Assembly: GCA_036417435.1 (NCBI GenBank)
Contig: CM070908.1
Location: 50,439,090 to 50,503,089 of the forward strand
DNA length: 64,000 bases
Source: Inia geoffrensis
Taxonomy: Eukaryota > Chordata > Mammalia > Artiodactyla > Iniidae
Reading direction: 5' to 3'
Position 1 is the first letter of the stretch. Every line of letters starts with the position of its first letter. Below the pieces are notes generated by a model, which searched no databases, was not told where the DNA came from, and worked only from the letters and a program-made list of their open reading frames with translations. Below are positions 47,303-59,044 of the stretch, piece by piece. A program made the position numbers and the translations under genes.

Positions 47303-47801
47303 ATTTTTTTTTTTTAATTTTTAAAATAATTAGGGCTTCCCTGCCGATGCAGGGGACACAGGTTCGTGCCCCGTTCCGGGAAGATCCCACATGCTGCGGA
47401 GCGGCTGGGCCCATGAGCCATGGCCGCTGAGCCTGTGCGTCCAGAGCCTGTGCCCCGCAACGGGAGAGGCCACAACAGTGAGAGGCCCGCGTACCACAAA
47501 AAAAATTAATTTATTTTTATTTTTGGTTGCATTGGGTCTTCGATGCTGCGCATGGGCTTTCTCTAGTTGTAGTGAGCAGGCGCTACTCTTCGTTGCAGCA
47601 AATGGGCTTCTCATTGCGGTGGCTTCTCTCATTGCGGAGTACGGGCTCTAGGCGCACGGGCTTCAGTAGTTGTGGCACAGGGGCTCAGTAGTTGTGGCTC
47701 ACGGGCTTAGCTGCATGTGGGATCTTCCTGGACCAGAGCTCGAACCCATGTCCCCTGCATTGGCAGGCGGATTCTTAACCACTGTGCCACCAGGGAAGTC
47801 C
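47303..47801 (-). mobile_element. Long CHR-type tRNA SINE, antisense, outer member of a nested pair
   Basis: AAAGCTGGAAGAGC at 47289-47302 and 47802-47815 is a perfect 14-bp TSD. Inside it lie the T-rich tail (47303-47333 and 47502-47524), the long-SINE body from GGTTGCATTGGGTCTTCGAT to the tRNA head ending CCACCAGGGAAGTCC. The tail is interrupted by a short SINE in the opposite direction. Confidence 0.95.
47334..47501 (+). mobile_element. Short CHR-type SINE inserted in the tail of the long one; A box deleted
   Basis: It reads GGGCTTCCCTGCCGATGC, missing the 27 bases that normally lie between the two CCTG copies of the head. The lost piece contains the whole RNA polymerase III A box. The B box GGTTCGTGCC and the CGCGTACCACA(A)n end remain. 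Confidence 0.95.
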
Positions 47802-47815
47802 AAAGCTGGAAGAGC

Positions 47816-48295
47816 TTTTAAGCACAGTTCCTAGAACCTGAATAATCCAAGAAAATACCTTTGGATGTACCCTGCCTGTAAGGAAGATGAAGAGGTAGGT
47901 CGGTCTTCATAGTGCACACTGTTTGGGCTACCCAACATCTGAATACCCTTCTTGCCCGGAGGCAAAGAGAGGTTTGCAGGCCTCCCTCCCCTTCTCCACC
48001 TCCCCAGCTTACTGTAACCCTAAGGAAGATGAATTAGGGCCAGTGTGTGGTACAGGGAGGGCAAAGCTGGGGATTGGGGTCACTGGCTCCACAGAGATGC
48101 CTGGTGGCCGCAGGTCTCGTGAGACTGTTCCCATGGCAGGTCCTTGCTGGGCTTCACCTCCCTGTTCTCCCCAAAGCCTGTGCTCCAGTTTTCCAATCAA
48201 TTCCAATAAAGTCCTCCTGCTGGAACTTAACTGGACCCTCTTTCTGTTATTTGCAACCCTGACTATAGTTTCGCAATTAGAAATGTAAGTACTTG
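47816..48295. other. No gene recognised; possible LTR-like 3' end near 48200
   Basis: TTCCAATAAAGTCCTCCTGC and TGGAACTTAACTGG resemble an LTR-type polyadenylation end, but nothing else supports it. Confidence 0.35.
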
Positions 48296-48970
48296 CCAAG
48301 GGGGATGAAAACTGCCAGCTGCAGATCCCATACGTTGCTGGTGGGAGGGTGAACGGGCAAAAAAAACCAGGGAGGGCAACTTGGCAAAGCTGTCATTGAC
48401 CCTTTGACCCAGATCTCCGCCTTGGGGAATTTATCCGATGCACATGCTTGCACAATTGCAAAGTTACTTACAAAGTTGCTTTGTACTTGTGTACCTGTAG
48501 GCAAGACTATTCACTGTAGTGGTGTTTCTAATAGCAAAATATCTGAAAGGATCCAAAGGTCCGTTAATAGAGGACTTACTAGATACAATATGGTATATAC
48601 ACATGATGGAAAGCTGCCCAGCTCTCTCTTTTTAATGAGATATTTTCTATGTGTTGATATGAAAAATCCCCCTAATAAACCAGTAAGTTAAAAAAAAAAA
48701 AAGATTCAGAACAGTGTGTATAATATGATACCTTTTATAAAAATAAGGGAAAAAAATAAGAATTTGTATTTGTTCTTGCTTCGATACACATAGGGAAACT
48801 CTAGCCAGGATACAACAGAAACTAAAACCAGTAGTTTCCTATTGGAAGGGGAGGGAGGGACGCAAATAAGAAAACAAAATGAGGGGAGTGAACATTTTTC
48901 ACTGGGTTTCTTTTTGTCATTTTAGGTTTTTGAATCATGTCGATAGGCACCTATTCAAAAGATTACATTT
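48296..48970 (+). mobile_element. Old L1ME-type 3' end, sense
   Basis: The run GTTGCTGGTGGGAGGGTGAA, GGCAACTTGGCAAAGCTG, CTTGGGGAATTTATCCGATG, TATTCACTGTAGTGGTGTTT, CCGTTAATAGAGGACTTAC and TTTTTGAATCATGTCGATAG is the end of ORF2 and the 3' UTR of an ancient L1. No open frame survives. Confidence 0.75.
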
Positions 48971-49274
48971 TTAAAAGGCTACCTCAGAGAGTGAAAATCA
49001 GCAGAAATGTGATTCATTTGACCGTCCCTGCCTTCACACCAATTCACCCTCTCCCTCAGCATGTGGGCAGGCCACACTGGTGAATGGTGCCCATGGGATT
49101 GTCAGATTCCAGGGTACTCAGGAGGCTGTGTCTGGGACTTTTCATTGGAGGATGGCTTGTCCATCATGAGAATAGAATCAGGTCCAGACTATTGAGGTTA
49201 AAAGACAAAATAGGTTGCTGAAAACCAAGAAGATGGTTTCTAGTACAAGAGAAAAGGAAGGTTCATAGCATCTT

Positions 49275-49548
49275 TTTTTTTTTTTTTGGCTGCATTGGGT
49301 CTTTGTTGCTGCACGTGGCTTTCTGTCATTGCAGCGAGCAGGGGCTACTCTTCGTTGGGGTGCGTGGGTTTCTCATTGTCATGGCTTCTCTTGTTGCGGA
49401 GCTCGGGCTCTAGGTGTGCGGGCTCAGTAGTTGTGGCGCACGGGCTTAGTTGCTCCATGGCATGTGGGATCTTCCTGGACCACGGCTCGAACCCGTGTCC
49501 TCTGCATTGGCAGGCGGATTCTTAACCACTGTGCCACCAGGGAAACCC
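49275..49548 (-). mobile_element. Long CHR-type tRNA SINE, antisense, with TSD
   Basis: Poly-T, GGCTGCATTGGGTCTTTGTT, body motifs CAGTAGTTGTGGCGCACGG, and tRNA head ending CCACCAGGGAAACCC. CATAGCATCTT at 49264-49274 and 49549-49559 is the TSD. Confidence 0.95.
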
Positions 49549-49559
49549 CATAGCATCTT

Positions 49560-50790
49560 CTGATTTGTGGAATACAAAGAAATTACATTTCAGAGATGTG
49601 TATGCTCTTAAGAAGGATGTCTCCATGTCATACAATTCACTGTTGCCTGCTGTCAAGAGACCCCCACCCCGCTCAGAAACAGGAAAATAGCCCATTTGAC
49701 ATGAGCTATTGGGAAATACGGTGTCCTGGCAAATTATCGGCATCAGTGAAGTACGTCTGGTGTGATTATTTTGCAAATACTACCTAATAAAGGGGTTTGA
49801 GCTTTCTCTCCTGCAGGTCCACTGATCAAACCCAAACAAAGGTCCGCAAGATAAAATGTACTTACTTATCCTCTAAGCAATCTACTTGAAAATCAATAAT
49901 ATTTCAAATTTAATGATTTGTAAGACAAGTAAATTAGAGTTCAGAGTAAGCAATATTGATTAGATGATTCTGTCAACTGGAACCCATAGCTTTCCTCTGT
50001 AATTAAGTATTCCATGTAGGGTACTATGCACTCAACACTGGTTCCTTTCATGAGGAAATCAGAAGTCTGGCCATTCCTGTAATGAGAGCACCTCCATAGC
50101 TAGCTGCCTGTCCATGCCCTGCCGGGTATGGCCCTGCCCTTTTCCCTAGCAGCAGCAGTCTTCAGTGACAAGTGGCTTTCCCAAGCACTAATCACCCCTC
50201 TCTCTAGTCACAGAGCTTCAGCGAATTTGAACATCAACATGAAGAACGGCAACTAAAAAAAAAAGTTTAAAAATAAAAATCATTGTGGAAGAAATTGCCT
50301 TCAGTAAAAGAGCATCTGTGGAATGATGTGTAACTGTGAAAAGTTCTTTCAAGCTCCCCTAGCAGTTTGCATTTCACAGACGCTTGGGGATGGGCAAAGT
50401 CAATTTCTCAACAAATTTACTACAGAAGGGACCAAAGGACAGAACTTAAAACATCTATTGTCACCTTTCAACATTAAACTTCCTACCTGTCAACACTAAA
50501 TCACCTCGCCTACATCAATATTTCCTGCCCCTTTTGAAGGGAACCTCAGTTTTTAGATCTGAGTGATGGTGGCTTTTTAATTAATTAATTACATTAATGT
50601 TAGGTGGAATCTCTGACCTTGTAGGAGTCCTGAATCTTTGGAGGAAATTGCCCCCCAGCCCATTTGGCTCAGGAAGAAAAATTCAGAGATTGCATGAGAA
50701 ATTGAGCCACTAGGCAAAGGCCCTGCTGGTTTAAAAAAGGAAAAACATAAAAGGGAGCAGTGCTCTCTAGGTTCTGTTACTGAGAGCACA
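49560..50790. other. No gene recognised
   Basis: About 1.2 kb of apparently unique, AT-rich sequence. Confidence 0.5.
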
Positions 50791-50794
50791 GACC

Positions 50795-50935
50795 ATGGTG
50801 TTGTGTGGGCATCACCTGGGGGCTTGTCAGAGATGCAAGCTTTCCAGCCCCTCCCCCAGAACATCAGAATGAAAATCTGCTTTGCAGTAAGATTCCCAGG
50901 TGATTTTTGTACTCATTCGAGTTTGTGTAGTGCAC
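50795..50935 (+). repeat. MER5A-like hAT element, sense
   Basis: GGGCATCACCTGGGGGCTTG, CAGAGATGCAAGCTTTCCAG, AACATCAGAATGAAAATCTG and GATTCCCAGGTGATTTT follow MER5A order. Confidence 0.75.
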
Positions 50936-51029
50936 CTAGGTTTGCACTGTGGCTCTGCTCTTACTAATTTTCTGATCTTAGCCAAGTTACTCAGCCTCAT
51001 GTATTTCAGCGTGCCTGGCACGTAATAAG

Positions 51030-51050
51030 CATATATATATATATATATGC
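51030..51050. repeat. (AT)n microsatellite
   Basis: A short CATATATATATATATATATATGC-type tract (about 10 AT units), self-complementary. Confidence 0.9.
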
Positions 51051-52380
51051 AATAATCTTGGGTGGCAAAAGCAGAGGAGCAGAAGAGAAAGAAAAGAGGT
51101 CTGGACATTGGTGAGAGAGAGAAGCACCTTATGCTATGGTATCTGAAACTCCAGGAGCAGGGGTCTTATTCAAGAATAGAGAAATCCAATATTGTTGGTA
51201 TTGTCTATCCCATGACAAATCTCTACTTAAAGCAACCACACAGTTCGTATGGGGGATATCTGGGGGAATATGGAGAGAAAGATACTCAAGGAGAAAGAGC
51301 CATTGACTCTCATTTTGATAGACACTGATACAGAAGAAGAATATAAGCAGAGAATAAGGATTCAGGAAAAGCCAGAAATAGGAATCAGAGATGACCAGGA
51401 GAAATGCAAAGCCACTGGAAGTGGTAGAAATCCTAAACCATGAGAAATAAGGATGTGGGTCCATTTTCTCTAGAGCCTCAGGGCAAAGGTGAACTCAGCT
51501 GATTTCAGGGTGCACATGACATGCCACCCTGGGCAGGTTCTCAGTACACGGAGGTTATAATTAGGCCTGACGTGCTGGCATCTCAACTCCAACCACACAC
51601 CCGCTCTTCCCCTGCATTGGAGCCTTCGATACAGAAACCCCACCAACAATGGAGAAATTTTAGAGAAGTCATGTGGCAGTCTGCTACTCACCAGGTTTGC
51701 ACACAGACCTCTTGCCTTTGAAGTTTTCCAGGTTTTGTATTAGCAAAGAAGCCTCATCTCGTGGATCTTCAAGAGCATTGCTAAAATTTATAAGGAGAAA
51801 CATGGCCTCTATCTAACATGCTTCTATGAAGACCCCAAATTTTCAGAATCCTAATATGTGTGACCCAAGAGTCAAGCGGATGGAGAGGAATGCAGGCCAA
51901 GGGGGAGCCTGGAGGCGTGAGCTCGAGGCTCACGTTGTTGACCCACATTTATTCCTTCCTCCTGCCTGTTTCAGGATTCCACAGTGATGTCAGGCAGGAG
52001 AAACTTGAGAGAAGGCAAATTAAATCAAGTGATGGTGCATCACACAACATTTAGGAGTGCACAGATTTTCTCCTTCACAGATGGCCTCTTAGAAGCATGA
52101 TGGCTATTTAGCACATGGAGTGAAATCATTTACAAAGAACCAGCATCGTCCAATGCACGGCTTTCTGGCCCCCAGGAAAACCTTTTAAGATTTCAAGGCT
52201 TAAAATGAAGGAAATCTTCTCCTTGAGAGGAACCATCAAAGTCCATTCGTCCCATTAAATACCCTTGGTTCTCTTGGCATGATTACTTTCTATAAATGTT
52301 TGACTTCTAACGGGTCTTCTTTTGCCATGAAATAGAGGAAAATTACTTAAGAGCAGAGAACTTATTTATCTGGCTGACTC
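51051..52380. other. No gene recognised
   Basis: About 1.3 kb. Frames of 60-111 codons on both strands overlap and have no family motif. Confidence 0.5.
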
Positions 52381-52384
52381 ATAT

Positions 52385-52655
52385 TCTTTCTACTCTCAGC
52401 TGAAATATTTTATCCATGGAGAAGCTTCTCCTAACACCCTCTGGGCAGGGGAAGTTGTCTTACCTCTGAGTGTCTTTAGTGGTATATTCACGTCACTCCC
52501 TCATAACCTTCTATTTTACGTTGAGGTTATCTTTACGTGTCTGTCTCTCCTACAAGACTGTATACTGTTCACCACTGTACCCCTACTACCTAGCACTGTG
52601 CCTGGCACAAGACAGAAAATCAGTATACATCGAAATGTTGAAATCAGCAGAAAAC
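52385..52655 (+). repeat. L2 3' end, sense
   Basis: GAGAAGCTTCTCCTAACACC, CTACAAGACTGTATACTGTT, CCTAGCACTGTGCCTGGCAC and CAGAAAATCAGTATACATCG follow the L2 terminal order. Confidence 0.65.
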
Positions 52656-53262
52656 TAATGGAAGAAGATTCCATGTAGCCTAGAATCTGTGTTACAATAA
52701 ACGAGGACATCTATTGCTTTCTTCCTCTCCTGTGTAATAACTGAGAATATTACTCTCTTCTCCCAGCTTCACGGTGAGGCAATCTGTCTAAAGAAGGTGG
52801 CTTCCTCTAAATATGGAGACAACTGAAAATTCTCAAAACCAGCTTAGGCTGTAAGCTAAACTGGGTGAGGGGACTTGTCTTCCCTGTTTGGCACTACAAC
52901 CTCAGGTCTGGGTGCAGGGTCTGCTCATAGTAGCCACCAGCAGTGGACACAAAGACACACCACACAGACCCCCTTCATGGAAGGACCTGCTGTCCTCTGC
53001 ACAGAGCCTTCAGTCATCAGTGCCTTCAGAAACTGCTGCAGCTGTGCCTCTCTTGCCTGAGGTCATATTCTTCCCAGGGCAGCCCTCATCCCATGAATGA
53101 GAAAGGCAGGGGTACAGAGGCACAGCCATTTTGACCAAATGTGCCCTCAGGACAGCCCCAACAGAAAACATCTGCTCCAGATCCCCAGCAGCTTCCTTTT
53201 TGTCCGTGGTGTGGCTTCTCCCTGTGTCCAAGAAATATTGGTCTCTGATACCTCGCTGCTCC
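52656..53262. other. No gene recognised
   Basis: About 600 bp with overlapping short frames on both strands and no recognisable family. Confidence 0.5.
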
Positions 53263-53274
53263 AACTCCAACTCA

Positions 53275-53594
53275 GGGCTTCCCTGGTGGCACAGTGGTTA
53301 AGAATCCATGTGCCAATGTAGGGGACACAGGTTTGAGCCCTCATCCAGGAAGATCCCACATACCATGGAACAACTAAGCCCATGTGCCACCACTACTGAG
53401 CCTGAGCTCTACAGCCCATGAGCCACAGCTACTGAGCCCCTGCGCCTAGAGCCTGTGCACCGCAACAAGGAGTAGCCCCCGCTCGCTGCAACTAGACGAA
53501 AGCCCACGTGCAGCAACAAAGACCCAAAGCAGCCAAAAATAAAATAAATAAAATAAAATAAATTAATTAATTAAAAACAAAACAAAACAAAACA
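53275..53594 (+). mobile_element. Long CHR-type tRNA SINE, sense, with TSD
   Basis: Head GGGCTTCCCTGGTGGCACAG, B box GGTTTGAGCCC, GCAGCCAAAAATAAAATAAA, then a tail that changes from (AAATA)n to (AAAAC)n. AACTCCAACTCA at 53263-53274 and 53595-53606 is a perfect 12-bp TSD. Confidence 0.95.
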
Positions 53595-53884
53595 AACTCC
53601 AACTCATAGTCTGCTCCAGGGGAAACCGACCAACAACCGACGCATGTTTGTTGAATGAATGAATGAGCGAAAAAAAGAATGTATGAATAGATTAATGTAA
53701 AAACAAATAAGTAAAGGATGTAACTAGAAAATATTCCAACCATGCTAAATGACTTCCATGGTCAACTAACGATACAGTGGAGCAGTTAGGGGCTGATTCC
53801 CCCAAGCAGCCCCGCCTAGAAAACAGTGGAACCCAGAACCTGCTCCTGAGCATGTCTTTGGCCAACTGCCATGACATCTCACAT

Positions 53885-53932
53885 GGTCCTTCCAGCAACC
53901 CTATTCGGTGAAAATTAGTCGGCCTCACTTTA
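53885..53932 (-). repeat. MIR SINE, left part, split by L1-B
   Basis: GTCCTTCCAGCAACCCTATT and GTCGGCCTCACTTTA are the first part of an antisense MIR. The element resumes at 60676, so L1-B inserted into it. The last 14 bases are one copy of the L1-B target-site duplication. Confidence 0.8.
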
Positions 53933-54817
53933 TTTTTTATTATTATTTACATCTTTATTGGAGCATAATTGCTTTACAATGGTGTGTTAGTTTCTGCTTT
54001 ATAACAAAGTGAAGCAGCTATATATATACATATGTCCCCATATCTACTCCTTCTTGCATCTCCCTCCCACCCTCCCTATCCCACCTCTAGGCAGTCACAG
54101 AGCACCGAGCTCATTTCCCTGTGTTATGAGGATGCTTCCCACTAGGTACCTATTTTACATTTGGTAGTGTATATATGTCCATGCCTCACTCTCACTTCAT
54201 CCTAGCTTACCCTTCCCCCTCCCCATGTCCTCAAGTCCATGCTCTACGTCTGCGTCTTTATTCCTGTCCTGCCCCTAGGTTCTTCAGAACCATATTTTTT
54301 TCTTTTTAGATTCTATATATATGTGTTAGCATACAGTATTTGTTTTTCTCTTTCTAACTTACTTCACTCTGTATGACAGTCTCTAAGTCCATCCACCTCA
54401 CTGCAAATAACTCAATTTCGTTCCTTTTTTTTTTTTTTTTTTTTTTTTGCGGTACACGGGCCTCTCACTGTTGTGGCCTCTCCTGTTGCAGAGCACAGGC
54501 TCCGGACGCGCAGGCTCAGTGGCCATGGCTCACGGGCCCAGCTGCTCCGCGGCATGTGGGATCTTCCTGGACCAGGGCACGAACCCATGTCCCCTGCATC
54601 GGCAGGCAGACCCCCAACCACTGCGCCACTAGGGAAGCCCTTGTCTCTTTTAATGGCTGAGCAATATTCCATTGTATACATGGGCCACATCTTCTTTATC
54701 CATTCATCTGTTGATGGATGCTTAGCTTGCTTCCATGTCCTGGCTATTGTAAATAGAGTTGCAATGAACATTGTGGTACATGACTCTTTTTTTTTTTTTG
54801 AACTGGATTATACTTTC
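53933..54817 (-). mobile_element. Extra 5'-truncated L1 3' end behind the L1-B A tail
   Basis: In sense it starts around GAAAGTATAATCCAGTTC, passes GAGTCATGTACCACAATGTT and the end of ORF2, and ends with AATTATGCTCCAATAAAGAT and an A-rich tail next to the TSD. It repeats in the same direction what L1-B already has at 54830-55450, with visible mismatches, so it comes from a different L1 copy. Confidence 0.88.
54428..54640 (-). mobile_element. Short CHR-type tRNA SINE, antisense, inside the extra L1 piece
   Basis: A run of about 22 T, GCGGTACACGGGCC, CpG-rich body and GCCACTAGGGAAGCCC. Flanking L1 sequence TTTCGTTCCTTTT before and TTGTCTCTTTT after gives an imperfect TSD and shows the SINE is younger than the L1. 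Confidence 0.93.
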
Positions 54818-54829
54818 TTTTTTTTTTTT

Positions 54830-55200
54830 AACATCTTTATTGGGGTATAATTGCTTTACAATGGTGTGTTAGTTTCTGCTTTATAACAAAGTGAATCAGT
54901 TATACATATACATATGTTCCCATATCTCTTCCCTCTTGTGTCTCCCTCCCTCCCACCCTCCCTATCCCACCCCTCCAGGCGGTCACAAAACACCAAGCTG
55001 ATCTCCCTGTGCTATGCGGTGCTTTCCACTAGCTATCTATTTTACCTTTGGTAGTGTATATATGTCCATGCCACTCTCACTTTGTCCCAGCTTACCCTTC
55101 CCCCACCCCATATCCTCAAGTCCCATTCTCTAGTAGGTCTGCGTCTTTATTCCTGTCTTACCCCTAGGCTCTTCATGACATTTTTTTTCCTTAAATTCCA
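54830..55200 (-). repeat. L1-B own 3' UTR
   Basis: In sense it ends AAAGCAATTATACCCCAATA followed by AAGATGTT and 12 A. It includes the pyrimidine-rich block at 54930-54980 (G-rich in sense) that L1 3' UTRs carry. Confidence 0.9.
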
Positions 55201-58200
55201 TATGTATGTGTTAGCATACGGTATTTGTCTTTCTCTTTCTGACATACTTCACTCTGCATGACAGACTCTAGGTCTATCCACCTCATTACAAACAGCTCAA
55301 TTTCGTTTCTTTTTATAGCTGAGTAATATTCCATTGTATACATGTGCCACATCTTCTTATCCATTCATCCGATGATGGGCACTTAGATTGTTTCCATCTC
55401 TGGGCTATTGTAAATAGAGCTGCAATGAACATTTTGGTACATGACTCTTTATGAATTATGGTTTTCTCAGGGTATATGTCCAGTAGTGGGATCGCTGGGT
55501 CGTCTGGTAGCTCTATTTTTAGTTATTTAAGGAACCTCCATACTGTTCTCCATAGTGGCTGTATCAATTTACATTCCCACCAACAGTGCAAGAGGGTTCC
55601 CTTTGCTCCACACCCTCTCCAGCATTGTTTGTAGATTTTTTGATGATGGCCATTGTGACTGGAATGAGGTGATACCTCATTGTAGTTTCGATTTGCATTT
55701 CTCTAATGATTAGTGATGTTGAGCATCCTTTCATGTGTTTGTTGGAAATCTGTATATCTTCCTTGGAGAAATGTCTATTTAGGTCTTCTGCCCATTTCTG
55801 GATTGGGTTGTTTGTTTTTTTGTTATTGAGCTGCATGCGCTGCTTGTAAATTTTGGAGATTAATCCTTTGTCAGTTGCTTCATTTGCAAATATTTTCTCC
55901 ATTCTGAGCATTGTCTTTTCATCTTGTTTATGGTTTCCTTTGCTGAGCAAAAAATTTTAAGTTTCATTAGGTCCCATTTGTTTATTTTTGGTTTTATTTC
56001 CATTTCTCTAGGAGGTGGGTCAAAAAGGATCTTGTTGTGATTTATGTCATAGAGTGTTCTGCCTATGTTTTCCTCTAAGGGTTTTATAGTGTCTGGACTT
56101 ACATTTAGGTCTTTAATCCATTTTGAGTTTATTTTTGTGTATGGTGTTAGGGAGTGTTCTAATTTCATTCTTTTACACGTAGCTGTCCAGTTTTCCCAGC
56201 ACCACTTATTGAAGAGGCTGTCTTCGCCATTGCATATTCTTGCCTCTTTTATCAAATATAAGGTGACCATATGTGTGTAGGTTTATCTCTGGGCTTTCTA
56301 TCCTGTTGCATTGGTCTATATTTCTGTTTTGGTTCCAGTACCATACTGTCTTTTAATTACTGTAGCTTTGTAGTATAGCCTGAAGTCTGGGAGCCTGATT
56401 CCTCCAATTCTATTTTTCTTTCTTTGAATTGCTTTGAATTTCAAAGCAATTCAAAGGTTGCTTTGGCTATTTGGGGTCTTTTGTGTTTCCATACAAACTG
56501 TGAAATTTTTTGTTCTAGTTCTTTAAAACATGTCATTGGTAGTTTGATAGGGATTGCATTGAATCTGTAGATTGCTTTGGGTAATAAAGGCATTTTGTCA
56601 ATGTTGATTCTTCCAATCCAAGAACATGGTATATCTCTCCATCTGTTTTTATCGTCTTTAATTTCTTTCATCAGTGTCTTGTAGTTTTCTGCATACAGGT
56701 CTTTTATATCCTTAGGTAGGTTTATTCTGATGTATTTTATTCTTTTTGTTGCAGTGGTAAATGGGAGTGTTTCCTTAATTTCTCTTGAAGATATTTCATC
56801 ATTAGTGTATAACAATGCAAGAGTTTTCTGTGCATTAATTTTGTATCCTGCTACTTTACCAAATTCATTGATTAGCTCTAGTAGTTTTCTGGTAGCATCT
56901 TTAGGATTCTCTATGCATAGTATCACGTCATCCGCAAACAGTGACAGTTTTACTTCTTCTTTTCCGATTTGGATTCCTTTTATTTCTTTTTCTTCTATGA
57001 TTGCTGTGGCTAAAACTTCCAAAACTATGTTGAATAATAGTGGTGACAGAGGACAACCTTGTCTTGTTCCTGATCTTAGAGGAAATGGTTTCAGTTTTTC
57101 ACCATTGAGAACGATGTTCGCTGTGTGTTTGTCATATATGGCCTTTATTATGTTGAAGTAAGTTCCCTCTATGTCTACTTTCTTGAGGGTTTTTACCTGA
57201 AACGGGTGTTCAATATTGTCAAAAGCTTTTACTGAATCTACTGTGATGATCATATGGTTTTTCTCCTTCAATTTGTTAATATGGTGTATCACATTGATTG
57301 ATTTGTGTATACTGGAGAATCCTAGCATTCTTGGATAAACCCCACTTGATCATGGTGTATGATACTTTTAATATGCTGCTGGATTCTGTTTGCTAGTATT
57401 TTGTTGAGGATTTTTGCATCTACGTTCATCAGTGATATTGGCCTGTAGTTTTCTTTCTTTGTGACATCTTTGTCTGCTTTTGGTATCAGGGTGATGGTGG
57501 CCAGGGAGAATGAGTTTGGGAGTGTTCCTCCGTCTGCTATATTTTGGAACAGTTTGAGAAGGATAGGTGTTAGCTCTTCTCTAAATGTTTGATAGAATTC
57601 ACGTGTGAAGCCATTTGGTCCTGGGCTTTTGTTTGTAGGAAGATTTTTAATCACAGTCTCAATTTCAGTGCTTGTAATTGGCCTGTTTGTATTTTTCTAT
57701 TTCTTCCTGATTCAGTCTCTGAAGGTTGTGCTTTTCTAAGAATGTGTCCATTTCTTCCAGGTTGTCCATTTTATTGGCATATGGTTGCTTGTAGTAATCT
57801 CTCATGATCCTTTGTATTCCTGTAGTGTCAGTTCTTAATTCTTTTTCATTTCTAATTCTATTGATTTGAGTCTTCTCACTTTTTTTCTCAATGAGTCTGG
57901 CTAATGGTTTATCAATTTTGTTTATCTTCTCAAAGAACCAGCTTTTAGTTTTATTGATCTTTGCTATTGTTTCCTTCATTTCTTTTTCATATATTTCTGA
58001 TCTGATCTTTATGATTTCTTTCCTTCTGCTAACTTTGGGGTTTCTTTGTTCTTCTTTCTCTAATTGCTTTAGGTGTAAGGTTAGGTTCTTTACTTGAGAT
58101 GTTTCTTGTTTCTTGAGGTAGGATTGTATTGCTATAAACTTCCCTCTTAGAATTGCTTTCGCTGCATCCCATAGGTTTTGGGTCGTCGTGTTTTCATTGT

Positions 58201-59030
58201 CATTTGTTTCTATGTATTTTTTTATTCCCTCTTTGATTGCTTCAGTGACCTCTTGGTTATTTAGTAGTGTATTGTTTAGCCTTCATGTGTTTGTATTTTT
58301 CACAGATTTTTCCCTGTAATTGATATCTAGTCTCATAGCATTGTGGTCACAAAAGATACTTGGTATGATTTCAATTTTCTTAAATTTACCAAGGCTTGAT
58401 TTGTGACCCAAGCTATGATTTATCCTGGAGAATGTTCCATGAGCACTTGAGAAGAAAATGTATTCTGTTGTTTTGGATGGAATGTCCTATAAATATCAAT
58501 TAAGTCCACCTTGTTTAATGTATCATTTAAAGCTTGTGTTTTGTCATTTATTTTCATTTTGGATGATCTGTCCATTGGTGGAAGTGGGGTGTTAAAGTCC
58601 CCTACTATGATTGTGTTACTGTTGATTTCCGCTTTTGTGGCTGTTAGCGTTTGCCTTATGTACTGAGGTGCTCCTATGTTGGGTGCATAAATATTTACAA
58701 TTGTTATATCTTCTTGGGTTGATCCCTTGATCATTATGTAGTGTCCTTCTTTGTCTCTTGTAATACTCTTTATTTTAAAGTCTCTTTTGTTTGATATGAG
58801 AATTGCTACTCCAGCTTTCTTTTGATTTCCTTTTGCATGGAATATCTTTTTCCATCCCAGACTTTCAGTCTATATGTGTCCCTAGGCCTGAAGTGGGTCT
58901 CTTGTAGACAGCATATAGATGGGTCTTGTTTTTATATCCATTCAGCCAGTCTGTGTCTTTTGGTTGGAGCATTTTATCCATTTACATTGAAGGTTAGTAT
59001 TGATATGCATGTTCCTATTACATTTTCTTA
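55201..59030 (-). pseudogene. L1-B ORF2 (endonuclease and reverse transcriptase), broken
   Basis: Reading right to left: the endonuclease part (58420-58734) has VNIYAPNIGAPQYIRQ and VGDFNTPL, and the next block reads FCDHNAMRL, with the usual S before DH replaced by C. The reverse transcriptase core is open over 295 codons (57328-56441): [10 protein letters not shown] at residues 28-37, [14 protein letters not shown] at 87-100 and an intact FADD at 131-134. That frame then ends in a perfect palindrome at 56422-56456. The distal part reads openly at 56270-55860 and 55950-55564. Unlike L1-A, the catalytic FADD is kept, but the frame breaks make the gene dead. Confidence 0.92.
56422..56456. repeat. 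Perfect 17-bp palindrome with 1-base centre in L1-B ORF2
   Basis: CTTTGAATTGCTTTGAA, one T, then TTCAAAGCAATTCAAAG. The matching place in L1-A (about 31140-31160) has no such structure, so it arose inside this copy. It ends the long reverse transcriptase frame. Confidence 0.97.
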
Positions 59031-59044
59031 ATTGTTTTGGGTTC

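Noticed and set aside
56730..57161. 143-codon plus-strand frame, and other plus-strand frames at 59.4-60.2 kb
   Set aside because: These are the opposite strand of L1-B ORF2, ORF1 and 5' UTR.
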